Positions 1-5,085 of a DNA stretch of 5,085 nucleotides are shown piece by piece. The stretch's first letter is position 1. Each line of letters begins with the position of its first letter. Under the pieces are notes generated by a model, which was given only the letters and a program-made list of their open reading frames with translations, made no database searches and was not told the origin of the DNA. This stretch comes from an uncultured Erysipelotrichaceae bacterium (GTDB taxonomy: Bacteria; Bacillota_I; Bacilli_A; RFN20; CAG-826). The stretch is taken from NCBI GenBank assembly GCA_902793515.1, contig CADBDO010000069.1, forward strand, positions 1-5,085, read 5' to 3'. Made by a program: the position numbers and the translations under genes.

Positions 1-972
1 CAGAAAGCCAACTTCATCACGGGGATCATTTTGTGGGTCCTTGCTATCGCTTATGTCGTTGTCATGAGCCTTGCACCAACAATCTGGAAAGATAAGCTCA
101 TTGCTACAAGCCTTAGACTCTCCGCCCCAGTGACTGGCGACTTCGATGATGTCTGGCCACGCATCCTCGGCAGCATCTATTACATCTGCCTTTGCATGGG
201 CATCGCTAATGCGCTCAACCTCATCCTCCGTCTTCCAAAAGGAGTTTCCTCAAAAACCAAGACAACTCTCAGCCTCTTAGCTTCCTTTGCCCGCTACGCC
301 GGACTCATTGTTTCAATCCTTCTTGTTATTGCCGTTTGGGGCGTTAACTCAACCGCGCTTCTTGTTAGCGCTGGCATCATCGCTCTTATCATTGGTCTTG
401 GTGCCCAGTCACTTATCAGTGACATCATCGCTGGTCTTAACATCGTCTTCGAAAGCGAATTCAAAGTCGGCGATATCGTCGTCATCGATGACTATTACGG
501 AACCGTTACCGAAATCGGTCTTACCACAACCAAGATCGTCGACCTCTCTGGCAACGTCAAAACCATCAACAACTCTCACATCACCACAGTCGTTAACCTC
601 AGTGAGAACCCATCCCTCGCTTTAGCGGTCATCACCATCGACTACAATGAGAACCTTCCACGCGTTGAGGAAATCATCCGTTCGAACCTTAACGAGATCA
701 AAGCCAACATCCCTCAGATGGTTGGTGATCCTGAATACCTTGGCGTCTCAGCATTAAGCGCCTCGAGCGTCGATCTTAAGATTGCTTGCCACTGCGATGA
801 GAAAGACAGATTTGCTGTTGAACGCGCTCTTAACAGAGAGCTTTACCTCCTCTTCGTCAACAACGGAGTCGACATCCCATTCAACCAGATCTCCCTTTCT
901 TACCGCGATCCTTCCGAAAAGAAAGAAAACCCAAAATCTGCTGCAAAACCTGCACAGAATTCTGAAAACTAA
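1..972 (+). CDS. MscS-family mechanosensitive ion channel (5' end outside window)
   Basis: This gene encodes a small-conductance mechanosensitive channel, an inner-membrane pore that in this family opens under membrane tension to release solutes during osmotic downshock. The frame is open from base 1, so the TTG at 31 is probably not the true start; 323 residues are visible. Hydrophobic segments lie at about residues 4-24, 57-77 and 90-114. A Gly/Ala-rich pore helix at 119-148 contains IIGLGAQSLISDIIAGLN, followed by FKVGDIV (154-160), the usual entry to the MscS beta domain. The C-terminal alpha/beta cytoplasmic domain runs to about 302 and ends in a polar Lys/Ser/Asn tail. The normally conserved PN of the beta-domain PNxxI motif reads NNSHI here (190-194). 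E. coli MscS has 286 residues, so the extra N-terminal helix suggests a four-or-more-helix variant. The family call is secure; the gating properties cannot be read from sequence. Confidence 0.95.
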   Translation, partial: QKANFITGIILWVLAIAYVVVMSLAPTIWKDKLIATSLRLSAPVTGDFDDVWPRILGSIYYICLCMGIANALNLILRLPKGVSSKTKTTLSLLASFARYAGLIVSILLVIAVWGVNSTALLVSAGIIALIIGLGAQSLISDIIAGLNIVFESEFKVGDIVVIDDYYGTVTEIGLTTTKIVDLSGNVKTINNSHITTVVNLSENPSLALAVITIDYNENLPRVEEIIRSNLNEIKANIPQMVGDPEYLGVSALSASSVDLKIACHCDEKDRFAVERALNRELYLLFVNNGVDIPFNQISLSYRDPSEKKENPKSAAKPAQNSEN

Positions 973-978
973 TACAAT
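951..978 (+). promoter_or_regulatory. Candidate promoter just upstream of the surface-protein start
   Basis: TACAAT at 973-978 matches the -10 consensus in five of six positions and immediately follows the channel stop codon. TGCACA at 951-956 matches -35 in four of six, with a 16-bp spacer. A transcript would begin near 985, leaving only about 7 bases before the ATG at 992. That would explain the absent Shine-Dalgarno sequence. Such matches also arise by chance in AT-rich gaps. Confidence 0.35.
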
Positions 979-991
979 TTCCTGACATTTT

Positions 992-3490
992 ATGGGCGAC
1001 TATACCAACCGTTACTATGGAGGAATTAACAAGGAGTGCCAAATCCGCTCCAATACTTTTCATAGTCACGCAAACGCCCATCACGTCTCCATAGATACGA
1101 AAAAACTTGAGGAGCAGGAGACTCTCTCATCGGCGAGTTCAACCGCTGCTCAAACAGCAACTACCGCAGCCACGACAACGACTACCGCGGCTGCCTCTTC
1201 AACTGCTGCCGTCAGCACCAGCGCAGCTGTTGCCGGAGGAACTGCAGCAGCAGTGGCCACAGCTACAGTTGTGGTTGTTGCTTCAGCCATCTTTGTTCCA
1301 TCCGTTAACGAATTCAAATACGAGAGCACGGCCAATACCCTCTCCTATTCTTTCGAATTAAATTACAAGAACGCGGACTCTGCTGTCGTCGTTCTTGAAA
1401 ATCGTCTCGAGAAATATGAGCAGTTCTTTGAGCTCGAATCCTATTTCCCTGAGGAAGAGATGGCAGATAACGATGAAGGTTTCTTTGCTTTTGAGGAAGG
1501 AAGATTCACCGACCTCACTCCGTCGACAACCTACCGTCTTTCCGTCTCGGTCATAGACGGAGACAATACCTACGACGTCTTCAGCGAAAGAGTTAAGACC
1601 AACGATATTCCGGCCTCTGACTTTGTTATCACTGCGGACTTCTCTCTTAACGAAGAGACCCAGTGTCTTGATGGAACGATCAGCATTGACGATCCGGGCC
1701 ATTACTACGAAGAAGGTTCGATCTATGCCGAAATCATCGACAACTATTCATCGTATCCTGAGATAACCGATGCAAGCGGCAACCCATTCGAAGACAATTA
1801 CGACGAAGAGCGCGAGCAGCTTAGCAGGGTCTATGAGATCTCTGATTTAAGCGCAACCCAATCCTTCTATGTCGGCGGACTTGAAGGCGGAGACAGTGGA
1901 CTTACCTTAACTATCTACGCGACAAGCACCTACGAAGGAGAGCCTTCTTCGAAGCCATATTTTCAGAAGAACTACGCCTACAGCGCTCCTGTAACATATG
2001 TTACCCTCAACTTCTATAACGATGACGGCACCGTCCTTTGGGACACTCAAACCATCCCATATGGTGAACAGGTCTTCTACGCAGGCGAAACAAACCTCGA
2101 TGAGGAAGCCGATAGAAGAAGCAGCGATACCAAAACCTACTTCTTAGGCTGGGCAAGCTCAGTCGGAGGAGAACCGTATGACGGTGAGATGTACGCCTTC
2201 GAAGACAGAGACTACTATGCTGTCTTTGGCGAAAAGATCTACACCGTAACCATCTATGATGGTGATTACACTATTTTGCAGGTAGAGGTACCTTACGGAG
2301 AAACCTTCTGCATCCAAGAAAGCCAAGCCGCCGGCTACGACCACTTTAAAGAAGCGGATGAGAACGGCTGCTACAGCTTTGATCACTACGAAGACATTAA
2401 CGGCAACATCATCTTTGAATATGATGAGATAACCATCACGGATAATTTGGAGATCTACGCCACCTATGTAGTTACCGCAGAATCTGTCCACACGGTTTTC
2501 ATTGATTACGACGGAACCATCCTCCAAGACAATTATCAGATGGCCTATTACGGCATCGATTACGACTACTCGCTTCCTACGAGAGAAGGTCCGGCTGCCG
2601 ACGACCCGAAGTACATCTTCCTTGGATGGACCTGCGAAGAGATGGATCGATTGATAACCAACAACGAGATGCGTGAGCTTGATGCGTCGAATTACGGTGG
2701 ACAGACTTTAACGTTCACCGCGACATATGTCGAAGGAGAATACACGGTTACCTTCCTCAATGAAGACGGCACCGAAGTATTAGCCACCCAGTACGCCTAT
2801 TCTGGCGATGAGGTTTACTATCCTTACGACGATCCTCAGAAAGAACCAACGGAGGCCATTCAATATATCTTCGTTGGATGGGACACCGTGGCTAACGGCA
2901 CTCACGGATTACGTGAATTCCCATCCGTTACAGAAGACGCCTGGTACTACGCTTGTTTCATCGAAGAGGAGAGACTATACACCGTTACGTTCTACGATGG
3001 TCAAAGCGCAATGTATTATTCTTCTACCACCTATGGTGAGACGTGGAGCATCGACGGAAGCGACGTCGGCAGCGAAGACTTCTGGAAAGAACCAGATGCA
3101 AATGGTTGCTATGAGCTCGATCATTTTGAAGACGCCAATGGCAACACTATTGAGAGCAACCAGGAATTCACGATCACCGAAGACATGGACATCTACACGA
3201 TCTTCACCATCTATGCCGAATCTGTTCACGTCATCTTCAAAAACTACGATGGGACCGTTCTCCAAGATGATTATCAGGAGGCGTCCGAAGGCTATGAAGG
3301 CATCTATTACCACGAAAACACTCCAGAAGCACCAGAGCCTGAAGAGGAAGGCGGAATAATGGAATTCTATGGATGGCATTGCGAAGAAACGGGCACTGAC
3401 ATCTACTTTGAAGAGATGGATTCGTTCCCTGCCGGTGACTATGCCGGAGGAACTCTAACCTTTACGGCGATATTCAACGAATTGCATTAG
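992..3490 (+). CDS. Large acidic surface protein with six Listeria/Bacteroides-type repeat modules and an N-terminal membrane anchor
   Basis: This is an 832-residue predicted cell-surface protein; no enzyme domain is seen. In order it has: a hydrophilic N-terminus (1-45) with a His-rich patch HSHANAHH; a segment free of charged residues (46-106) made mainly of Ala, Thr and Ser that becomes a Val/Ala-rich transmembrane helix at about 78-104; an FN3-like region (107-205, with FTDLTPSTTYRLSV); a second beta-rich region (206-333); then six beta-grasp-like modules (335-832). The modules show the YTVTFYDG / YGE / FLGW / YYAxF pattern typical of InlB B-repeat or Flg_new-type domains. The chain is very rich in Asp, Glu and Tyr. 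There is no LPXTG motif and no lipobox, so I infer an N-in, C-out signal anchor. The start is uncertain: ATG 992 is the only ATG ahead of the low-complexity segment in this frame, but it lacks a Shine-Dalgarno sequence. A role in adhesion or envelope structure is inference. Co-transcription with the channel gene 19 bp upstream is possible. Confidence 0.85.
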   Translation: MGDYTNRYYGGINKECQIRSNTFHSHANAHHVSIDTKKLEEQETLSSASSTAAQTATTAATTTTTAAASSTAAVSTSAAVAGGTAAAVATATVVVVASAIFVPSVNEFKYESTANTLSYSFELNYKNADSAVVVLENRLEKYEQFFELESYFPEEEMADNDEGFFAFEEGRFTDLTPSTTYRLSVSVIDGDNTYDVFSERVKTNDIPASDFVITADFSLNEETQCLDGTISIDDPGHYYEEGSIYAEIIDNYSSYPEITDASGNPFEDNYDEEREQLSRVYEISDLSATQSFYVGGLEGGDSGLTLTIYATSTYEGEPSSKPYFQKNYAYSAPVTYVTLNFYNDDGTVLWDTQTIPYGEQVFYAGETNLDEEADRRSSDTKTYFLGWASSVGGEPYDGEMYAFEDRDYYAVFGEKIYTVTIYDGDYTILQVEVPYGETFCIQESQAAGYDHFKEADENGCYSFDHYEDINGNIIFEYDEITITDNLEIYATYVVTAESVHTVFIDYDGTILQDNYQMAYYGIDYDYSLPTREGPAADDPKYIFLGWTCEEMDRLITNNEMRELDASNYGGQTLTFTATYVEGEYTVTFLNEDGTEVLATQYAYSGDEVYYPYDDPQKEPTEAIQYIFVGWDTVANGTHGLREFPSVTEDAWYYACFIEEERLYTVTFYDGQSAMYYSSTTYGETWSIDGSDVGSEDFWKEPDANGCYELDHFEDANGNTIESNQEFTITEDMDIYTIFTIYAESVHVIFKNYDGTVLQDDYQEASEGYEGIYYHENTPEAPEPEEEGGIMEFYGWHCEETGTDIYFEEMDSFPAGDYAGGTLTFTAIFNELH
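1127..1309 (+). other. Ala/Thr/Ser-rich uncharged segment leading into the membrane anchor
   Basis: This encodes residues 46-106 of the surface protein. Residues 46-98 consist only of Ala, Thr, Ser, Val and Gly plus a single Gln. The first half is Ala/Thr/Ser (a five-Thr run at 61-65). The second half shifts to Gly/Ala/Val and forms the only strong hydrophobic helix of the protein (about 78-104). Codons are mixed (gca, gcc, gcg, gct; aca, acc, acg, act), so the bias acts on the protein and is not a DNA microsatellite. Confidence 0.8.
1994..2737 (+). repeat. First copy of a three-module (A-B-C) protein repeat block
   Basis: This encodes residues 335-582 of the surface protein, 248 residues. 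Module A (335-415) has NDDGTVLWDTQ, YFLGWAS and YYAVF. Module B (416-494) has YTVTIYDG, PYGETF, NGCYSFDHYEDINGN and TITDNLEIYA. Module C (495-582) has ESVHTVFIDYDGTILQDNYQ, FLGWTCEEM and GGQTLTFTATY. The same A-B-C order recurs in the next block. The copies are diverged at DNA level, so this is an old duplication. Confidence 0.8.
2738..3487 (+). repeat. Second copy of the three-module (A-B-C) protein repeat block
   Basis: This encodes residues 583-832, 250 residues, running to the C-terminus. Module A' (583-660) has NEDGTEVLATQ, YIFVGWD and YYACF. Module B' (661-741) has YTVTFYDG, TYGETW, NGCYELDHFEDANGN and TITEDMDIYT. Module C' (742-832) has ESVHVIFKNYDGTVLQDDYQ, FYGWHCEET and GGTLTFTAIF. 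The protein ends three residues after the last module strand, with no sorting signal or tail. Confidence 0.8.
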
Positions 3491-3517
3491 CGACTCTTGA
3501 ATTTAAGCGGGATTTGC

Positions 3518-3556
3518 GGGGGTTATTTCTTACAAAACCCCTTTTTCTTTATTTTT
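3518..3556 (+). terminator. Intrinsic terminator after the surface-protein gene
   Basis: GGGGTT at 3519-3524 pairs with AACCCC at 3536-3541 across an 11-base loop, followed directly by a T-rich tract interrupted only by single C and A bases (3542-3556). It lies 27 bp after the stop codon and should separate this gene from the small membrane genes. Confidence 0.8.
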
Positions 3557-3567
3557 CGGGTAAGCGC

Positions 3568-3601
3568 AGTAAACTAAAGGCAACGCCAAAGGAGTTTATC
3601 C
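3568..3601 (+). promoter_or_regulatory. Leader with ribosome binding site, copy 1 of a duplicated leader
   Basis: AAAGGAG at 3588-3594 lies 7 bases before ATG 3602 and fixes that start. From 3568 to 3594 the sequence matches 19 of 27 bases of the leader of the next gene (4121-4147) without a gap, including TAAACT and AAGG. TAAACT (3570-3575) could be a -10 element, but I see no good -35 at normal spacing. Confidence 0.6.
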
Positions 3602-3997
3602 ATGGACGAAATACTCGAAGAAGAGAAGAAGCCTTCTCAACCTAAACACACTGCTTTATTTGTTGCTTCAACAATAGCCATCTTTGTTGTCGTTCTTTTG
3701 TCGCTTTTCGTTTGGAGTATAAACTTCAAAGAGATAGTTGATTCTGCGGAGGAAGAAGGAGGCGTCAATGGTCTCGCGATATTCTTTGCCACCATCTTTC
3801 TTGCTTTGCCATCCTTAGTGGCGTCGGCCTTGACCGTAATAATCTCGGCCCTCTTCGCTCCGCTGACGCTCGTTAAGCTGCGTAAGAGTTCTTCAAAGGC
3901 ATTTTCGATAGTTGGACTAGTTTATGGAATCGCTTTTATTGTTGCTGTCATAGCAACGGTTGTCCGAGCTGTTCTCTTTTTCTCGGGCATCCAATAA
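3602..3997 (+). CDS. Small multipass membrane protein of unknown function, paralogue 1
   Basis: I do not recognise a named family for this 131-residue protein. It has an acidic N-terminus (MDEILEEEKK), a transmembrane helix at about 18-40 ending in FVWSINF, a short acidic loop (about 45-55), a long hydrophobic stretch at 57-91 with prolines at 70 and 87, a basic loop LRKSSSK (93-99), and a last helix at about 101-127. Charges favour N-in, acidic loop out, basic loop in, C-terminus out. It aligns end to end with the protein of the next gene, sharing WSINFxEIV, LRKSSxKxFSIxG and YGIA. Its own terminator follows. A role as a membrane-embedded accessory or sensor is possible, but the sequence does not show it; no catalytic or metal-binding motif is visible. 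Confidence 0.85.
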   Translation: MDEILEEEKKPSQPKHTALFVASTIAIFVVVLLSLFVWSINFKEIVDSAEEEGGVNGLAIFFATIFLALPSLVASALTVIISALFAPLTLVKLRKSSSKAFSIVGLVYGIAFIVAVIATVVRAVLFFSGIQ

Positions 3998-4011
3998 AGC
4001 CTATATTCTTT

Positions 4012-4043
4012 AGCGGCCCATTAGGGTCGTTTTTTGTTTGTTT
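4012..4043 (+). terminator. Intrinsic terminator after paralogue 1
   Basis: AGCGGCCC (4012-4019) pairs with GGGTCGTT (4024-4031) across an ATTA loop: eight pairs, two of them G-U. A T-rich tract runs on to 4043. It starts 14 bp after the stop codon. Confidence 0.8.
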
Positions 4044-4061
4044 ATAAAGGCGATCGTTGTT

Positions 4062-4102
4062 AAGGATTTGCCATAAAAATACAAGAAATCCTTTTTGTGG
4101 CA
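4062..4102 (+). promoter_or_regulatory. Two overlapping, mutually exclusive inverted repeats between the paralogues
   Basis: Hairpin 1 pairs AAGGATTT (4062-4069) with AAATCCTT (4086-4093), a perfect 8-bp stem with a 16-base loop. Hairpin 2 pairs TGCCATAAAAA (4069-4079) with TTTTTGTGGCA (4092-4102), 11 pairs including one U-G, with a 12-base loop. The arms overlap at 4069 and 4092-4093, so both cannot form fully together. The element sits after one terminator and about 20 bp before the next leader. It could be an attenuator, a backup terminator or a protein-binding site; no function is shown. Confidence 0.45.
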
Positions 4103-4120
4103 CATCCGTGACCGTCCTCC

Positions 4121-4155
4121 AATAAACTTAAGGTAATCGAATAGGAGTTATATCC
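4121..4155 (+). promoter_or_regulatory. Leader with ribosome binding site, copy 2 of a duplicated leader
   Basis: AGGAG at 4143-4147 lies 8 bases before ATG 4156. The block carries TAAACT (4123-4128) and AAGG in the same positions as the leader at 3568-3601. Similarity continues into the coding sequence (TATCCATGGA, then GAAA). TAAACT may be a -10 box, but a matching -35 is not clear. Confidence 0.6.
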
Positions 4156-4563
4156 ATGGAAGAAACAATCCAACAAGAAGAGAAGGTAGTCCCTTCTAAA
4201 CCTAAGAAAAAGCGCATCGTTTTATTTGTGCTTGCCACCCTCGTCCTCGCCGTATGCGTATTTTGCATCCTCTTTATCTGGTCAATCAATTTCCAAGAGA
4301 TTGTTCAGACCGTTAAAGATGGCAATCCTGCAGACGAAATGGCCGCCATCCTGGCTGTCCTCATGCTCTCGATTCCTTTCTTGGCAGCAGGCGCCATAAA
4401 CGTCTTACTTGCCTTGATCTTTGGTCCTCTTTGCTTAGGTATGCTTCGCAAGAGCTCAATCAAAGTATTTTCAATTCTTGGTATCCTTTATGGCATTGCT
4501 CTATTTGGAACAGCCATCGCATCGGTCGCTAGAATCGTCATGTACATCATGGGCGCAATGTAG
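4156..4563 (+). CDS. Small multipass membrane protein of unknown function, paralogue 2
   Basis: This 135-residue protein is the tandem paralogue of the one encoded upstream. It has a basic N-terminus ending in KPKKKR (15-20), a helix at about 21-43 ending in FIWSINF, a polar loop (about 48-62), a long hydrophobic stretch at 62-95 with conserved prolines at 74 and 91, a basic loop LRKSSIK (97-103), and a final helix at about 105-132. The positive-inside rule gives N-in, C-out, as for its partner. Residues kept between the two cluster at WSINFxEIV and LRKSSxKxFSIxGxxYGIA, so these are the likely functional positions. The helices and N-terminal tails have diverged. Each copy has its own leader and terminator, so the two could be expressed independently. 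The function is unknown. Confidence 0.85.
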   Translation: MEETIQQEEKVVPSKPKKKRIVLFVLATLVLAVCVFCILFIWSINFQEIVQTVKDGNPADEMAAILAVLMLSIPFLAAGAINVLLALIFGPLCLGMLRKSSIKVFSILGILYGIALFGTAIASVARIVMYIMGAM

Positions 4564-4585
4564 AAGAAAAAACTCAAAAAGAGAG

Positions 4586-4619
4586 ACGCACGGAAGCAAA
4601 CGCCGTGCGTTTTCTTTTT
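4586..4619 (+). terminator. Strong intrinsic terminator after paralogue 2
   Basis: ACGCACGG (4586-4593) and CCGTGCGT (4603-4610) form a perfect 8-bp GC-rich stem with a 9-base loop, followed by TTTCTTTTT. It starts 22 bp after the stop codon. An A-rich run just upstream would give it some activity in the reverse direction too. Confidence 0.9.
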
Positions 4620-4628
4620 AAACAACTC

Positions 4629-4659
4629 CTTACAATTTATCCAAAAAATGAGATATTAT
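4629..4659 (+). promoter_or_regulatory. Candidate promoter for the last gene
   Basis: TATTAT at 4654-4659 matches -10 in five of six positions. CTTACA at 4629-4634 matches -35 in four of six, but with a long 19-bp spacer. It follows a strong terminator, so a promoter is needed somewhere in 4620-4754. TAAACT at 4700-4705, the hexamer also seen in both small-gene leaders, is an alternative -10. Confidence 0.35.
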
Positions 4660-4743
4660 GAAATAAAGGAAACATAGTTTAAAGCAACGGACACGAGAAT
4701 AAACTAATCTTTAATCCTTTGTTTTCCGATACTTAGCTAGATT

Positions 4744-4750
4744 GGAGGAG
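4744..4750 (+). promoter_or_regulatory. Ribosome binding site for the last gene
   Basis: GGAGGAG lies 4 bases before ATG 4755, with its GGAGG core 6 bases away. This strong site fixes the start of a reading frame that stays open to the window edge. Confidence 0.8.
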
Positions 4751-4754
4751 ACCT

Positions 4755-5085
4755 ATGGACATCAGTAAAATCGTTGGCCAAAAAGTGGTTACGGCCGACG
4801 GCTTAACCCTCACCATCATGAACCTAGACGGACAATACCTCCAACTGAGCAATGGGAAGCTCTACTCTTTTGAACTTGCCTACAATAATGGATTCATCAA
4901 ATTCAAAGACGCACAGATGCAAAAAGAAGTGAAAGAGCACTTCGAAGACGAAAGCAAAAAGAAAGAAGAGAATCTCCAGAAGCAAAAAGAACTCGAAGAG
5001 AAGTTCCTCAAAGAGCAGATGGAGAAAAGAAAGAAGCGCCTTGAAGCGCAAACCCCTCAAAAACCAGCGAAAAAGAACACGAAAC
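4755..5085 (+). CDS. Small-barrel plus charged-helix protein, function unknown (3' end outside window)
   Basis: One hundred and ten residues are visible, with no stop before the edge. Residues 1-50 (IVGQKVV, a short strand pattern, YLQLSNGKLYSFELAY, GFIKF) look like a compact beta domain. About 51-99 is an almost continuous Lys/Glu/Gln helix, probably coiled coil, beginning FKDAQMQKEV. The end visible here is Pro/Lys-rich (PQKPAKK). The layout resembles a recurring Firmicutes N-terminus (IVGKxV..., NGEKKFxxPxAF, FLxFxDxxxQ) that precedes varied domains, including HNH and other nuclease-like ones. That likeness is from memory, and the deciding C-terminal part is missing. There is no signal peptide or membrane helix, so it is likely cytoplasmic. 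Confidence 0.75.
   Translation, partial: MDISKIVGQKVVTADGLTLTIMNLDGQYLQLSNGKLYSFELAYNNGFIKFKDAQMQKEVKEHFEDESKKKEENLQKQKELEEKFLKEQMEKRKKRLEAQTPQKPAKKNTK

Noticed and set aside
31..972. TTG at 31 as the true channel start
   Set aside because: The frame is open to base 1 with hydrophobic residues (FITGII) upstream, and no Shine-Dalgarno precedes the TTG; the gene is cut by the edge.
1127..1285. Triplet-like GCN/ACN run as a DNA microsatellite or phase-variation tract
   Set aside because: Synonymous codons are thoroughly mixed and there is no perfect repeat unit that could slip.
1358..3379. Long antisense reading frames at 1358-1702, 2159-2527 and 2975-3379
   Set aside because: They lie wholly inside the surface-protein gene, have no ribosome binding sites and no recognisable domains. 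They arise from the codon bias of the Tyr/Asp/Glu-rich sense strand.
1994..3487. CRISPR-like or direct DNA repeats
   Set aside because: The periodicity is at protein level; DNA copies are diverged and there are no constant-length spacers.
4670..4680. AAACATAGTTT inverted repeat as an operator
   Set aside because: Four-base arms around three bases are expected by chance in AT-rich sequence.
1..5085. Defence system, toxin-antitoxin pair or mobile element
   Set aside because: No nuclease, transposase, integrase, NTPase or antitoxin-like motif is visible. The two small membrane genes are full-length paralogues, not a toxin and antidote.

Overview
The window is about 5.1 kb at roughly mid-40s % GC. 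All genes are on the + strand, and there are no rRNA, tRNA, CRISPR or transposase genes. Canonical AAGGAG/GGAGG ribosome binding sites, short intergenic gaps and T-tailed intrinsic terminators point to a Firmicutes-like bacterium. The proteins suggest an uncultured gut Bacilli, Erysipelotrichia or RF39-type lineage: a surface protein of Listeria/Bacteroides-type repeats, an Ala/Thr/Ser-rich stretch before its membrane anchor, and small paralogous membrane proteins. This is inference; no marker gene is present. Tryptophan is TGG throughout with no in-frame TGA, so the genetic code looks standard. The four visible stops are TAA or TAG.

Layout: (1) 1-972 is the 3' part of an MscS-family mechanosensitive channel gene, cut by the left edge. 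(2) 992-3490 begins 19 bp later and encodes an 832-residue, very acidic, Tyr-rich, single-anchor surface protein. It has a hydrophilic N-terminus, a 61-residue uncharged segment that becomes the membrane anchor, two Ig/FN3-like regions, and six repeat modules arranged as two copies of a three-module block. An intrinsic terminator follows. (3) 3602-3997 and 4156-4563 are tandem paralogues encoding small membrane proteins of unknown function. Each has its own terminator and a recognisably duplicated leader. A pair of mutually exclusive hairpins lies between them. (4) 4755 to the right edge is the 5' part of a gene for a small barrel-like N-terminus followed by a highly charged helix.

The channel and the surface protein may share a transcript, since no terminator separates them. 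However, the surface-protein start has no Shine-Dalgarno sequence and a promoter-like sequence lies immediately upstream. Four of the five genes encode envelope proteins, so the segment looks like an envelope neighbourhood, but nothing shows that the proteins work together. I see no defence system, mobile element or catalytic cassette. The features most worth a second look are the surface protein's block duplication with conserved cysteine pairs, its unusual N-terminus and start, and the duplicated small membrane genes with their leaders.
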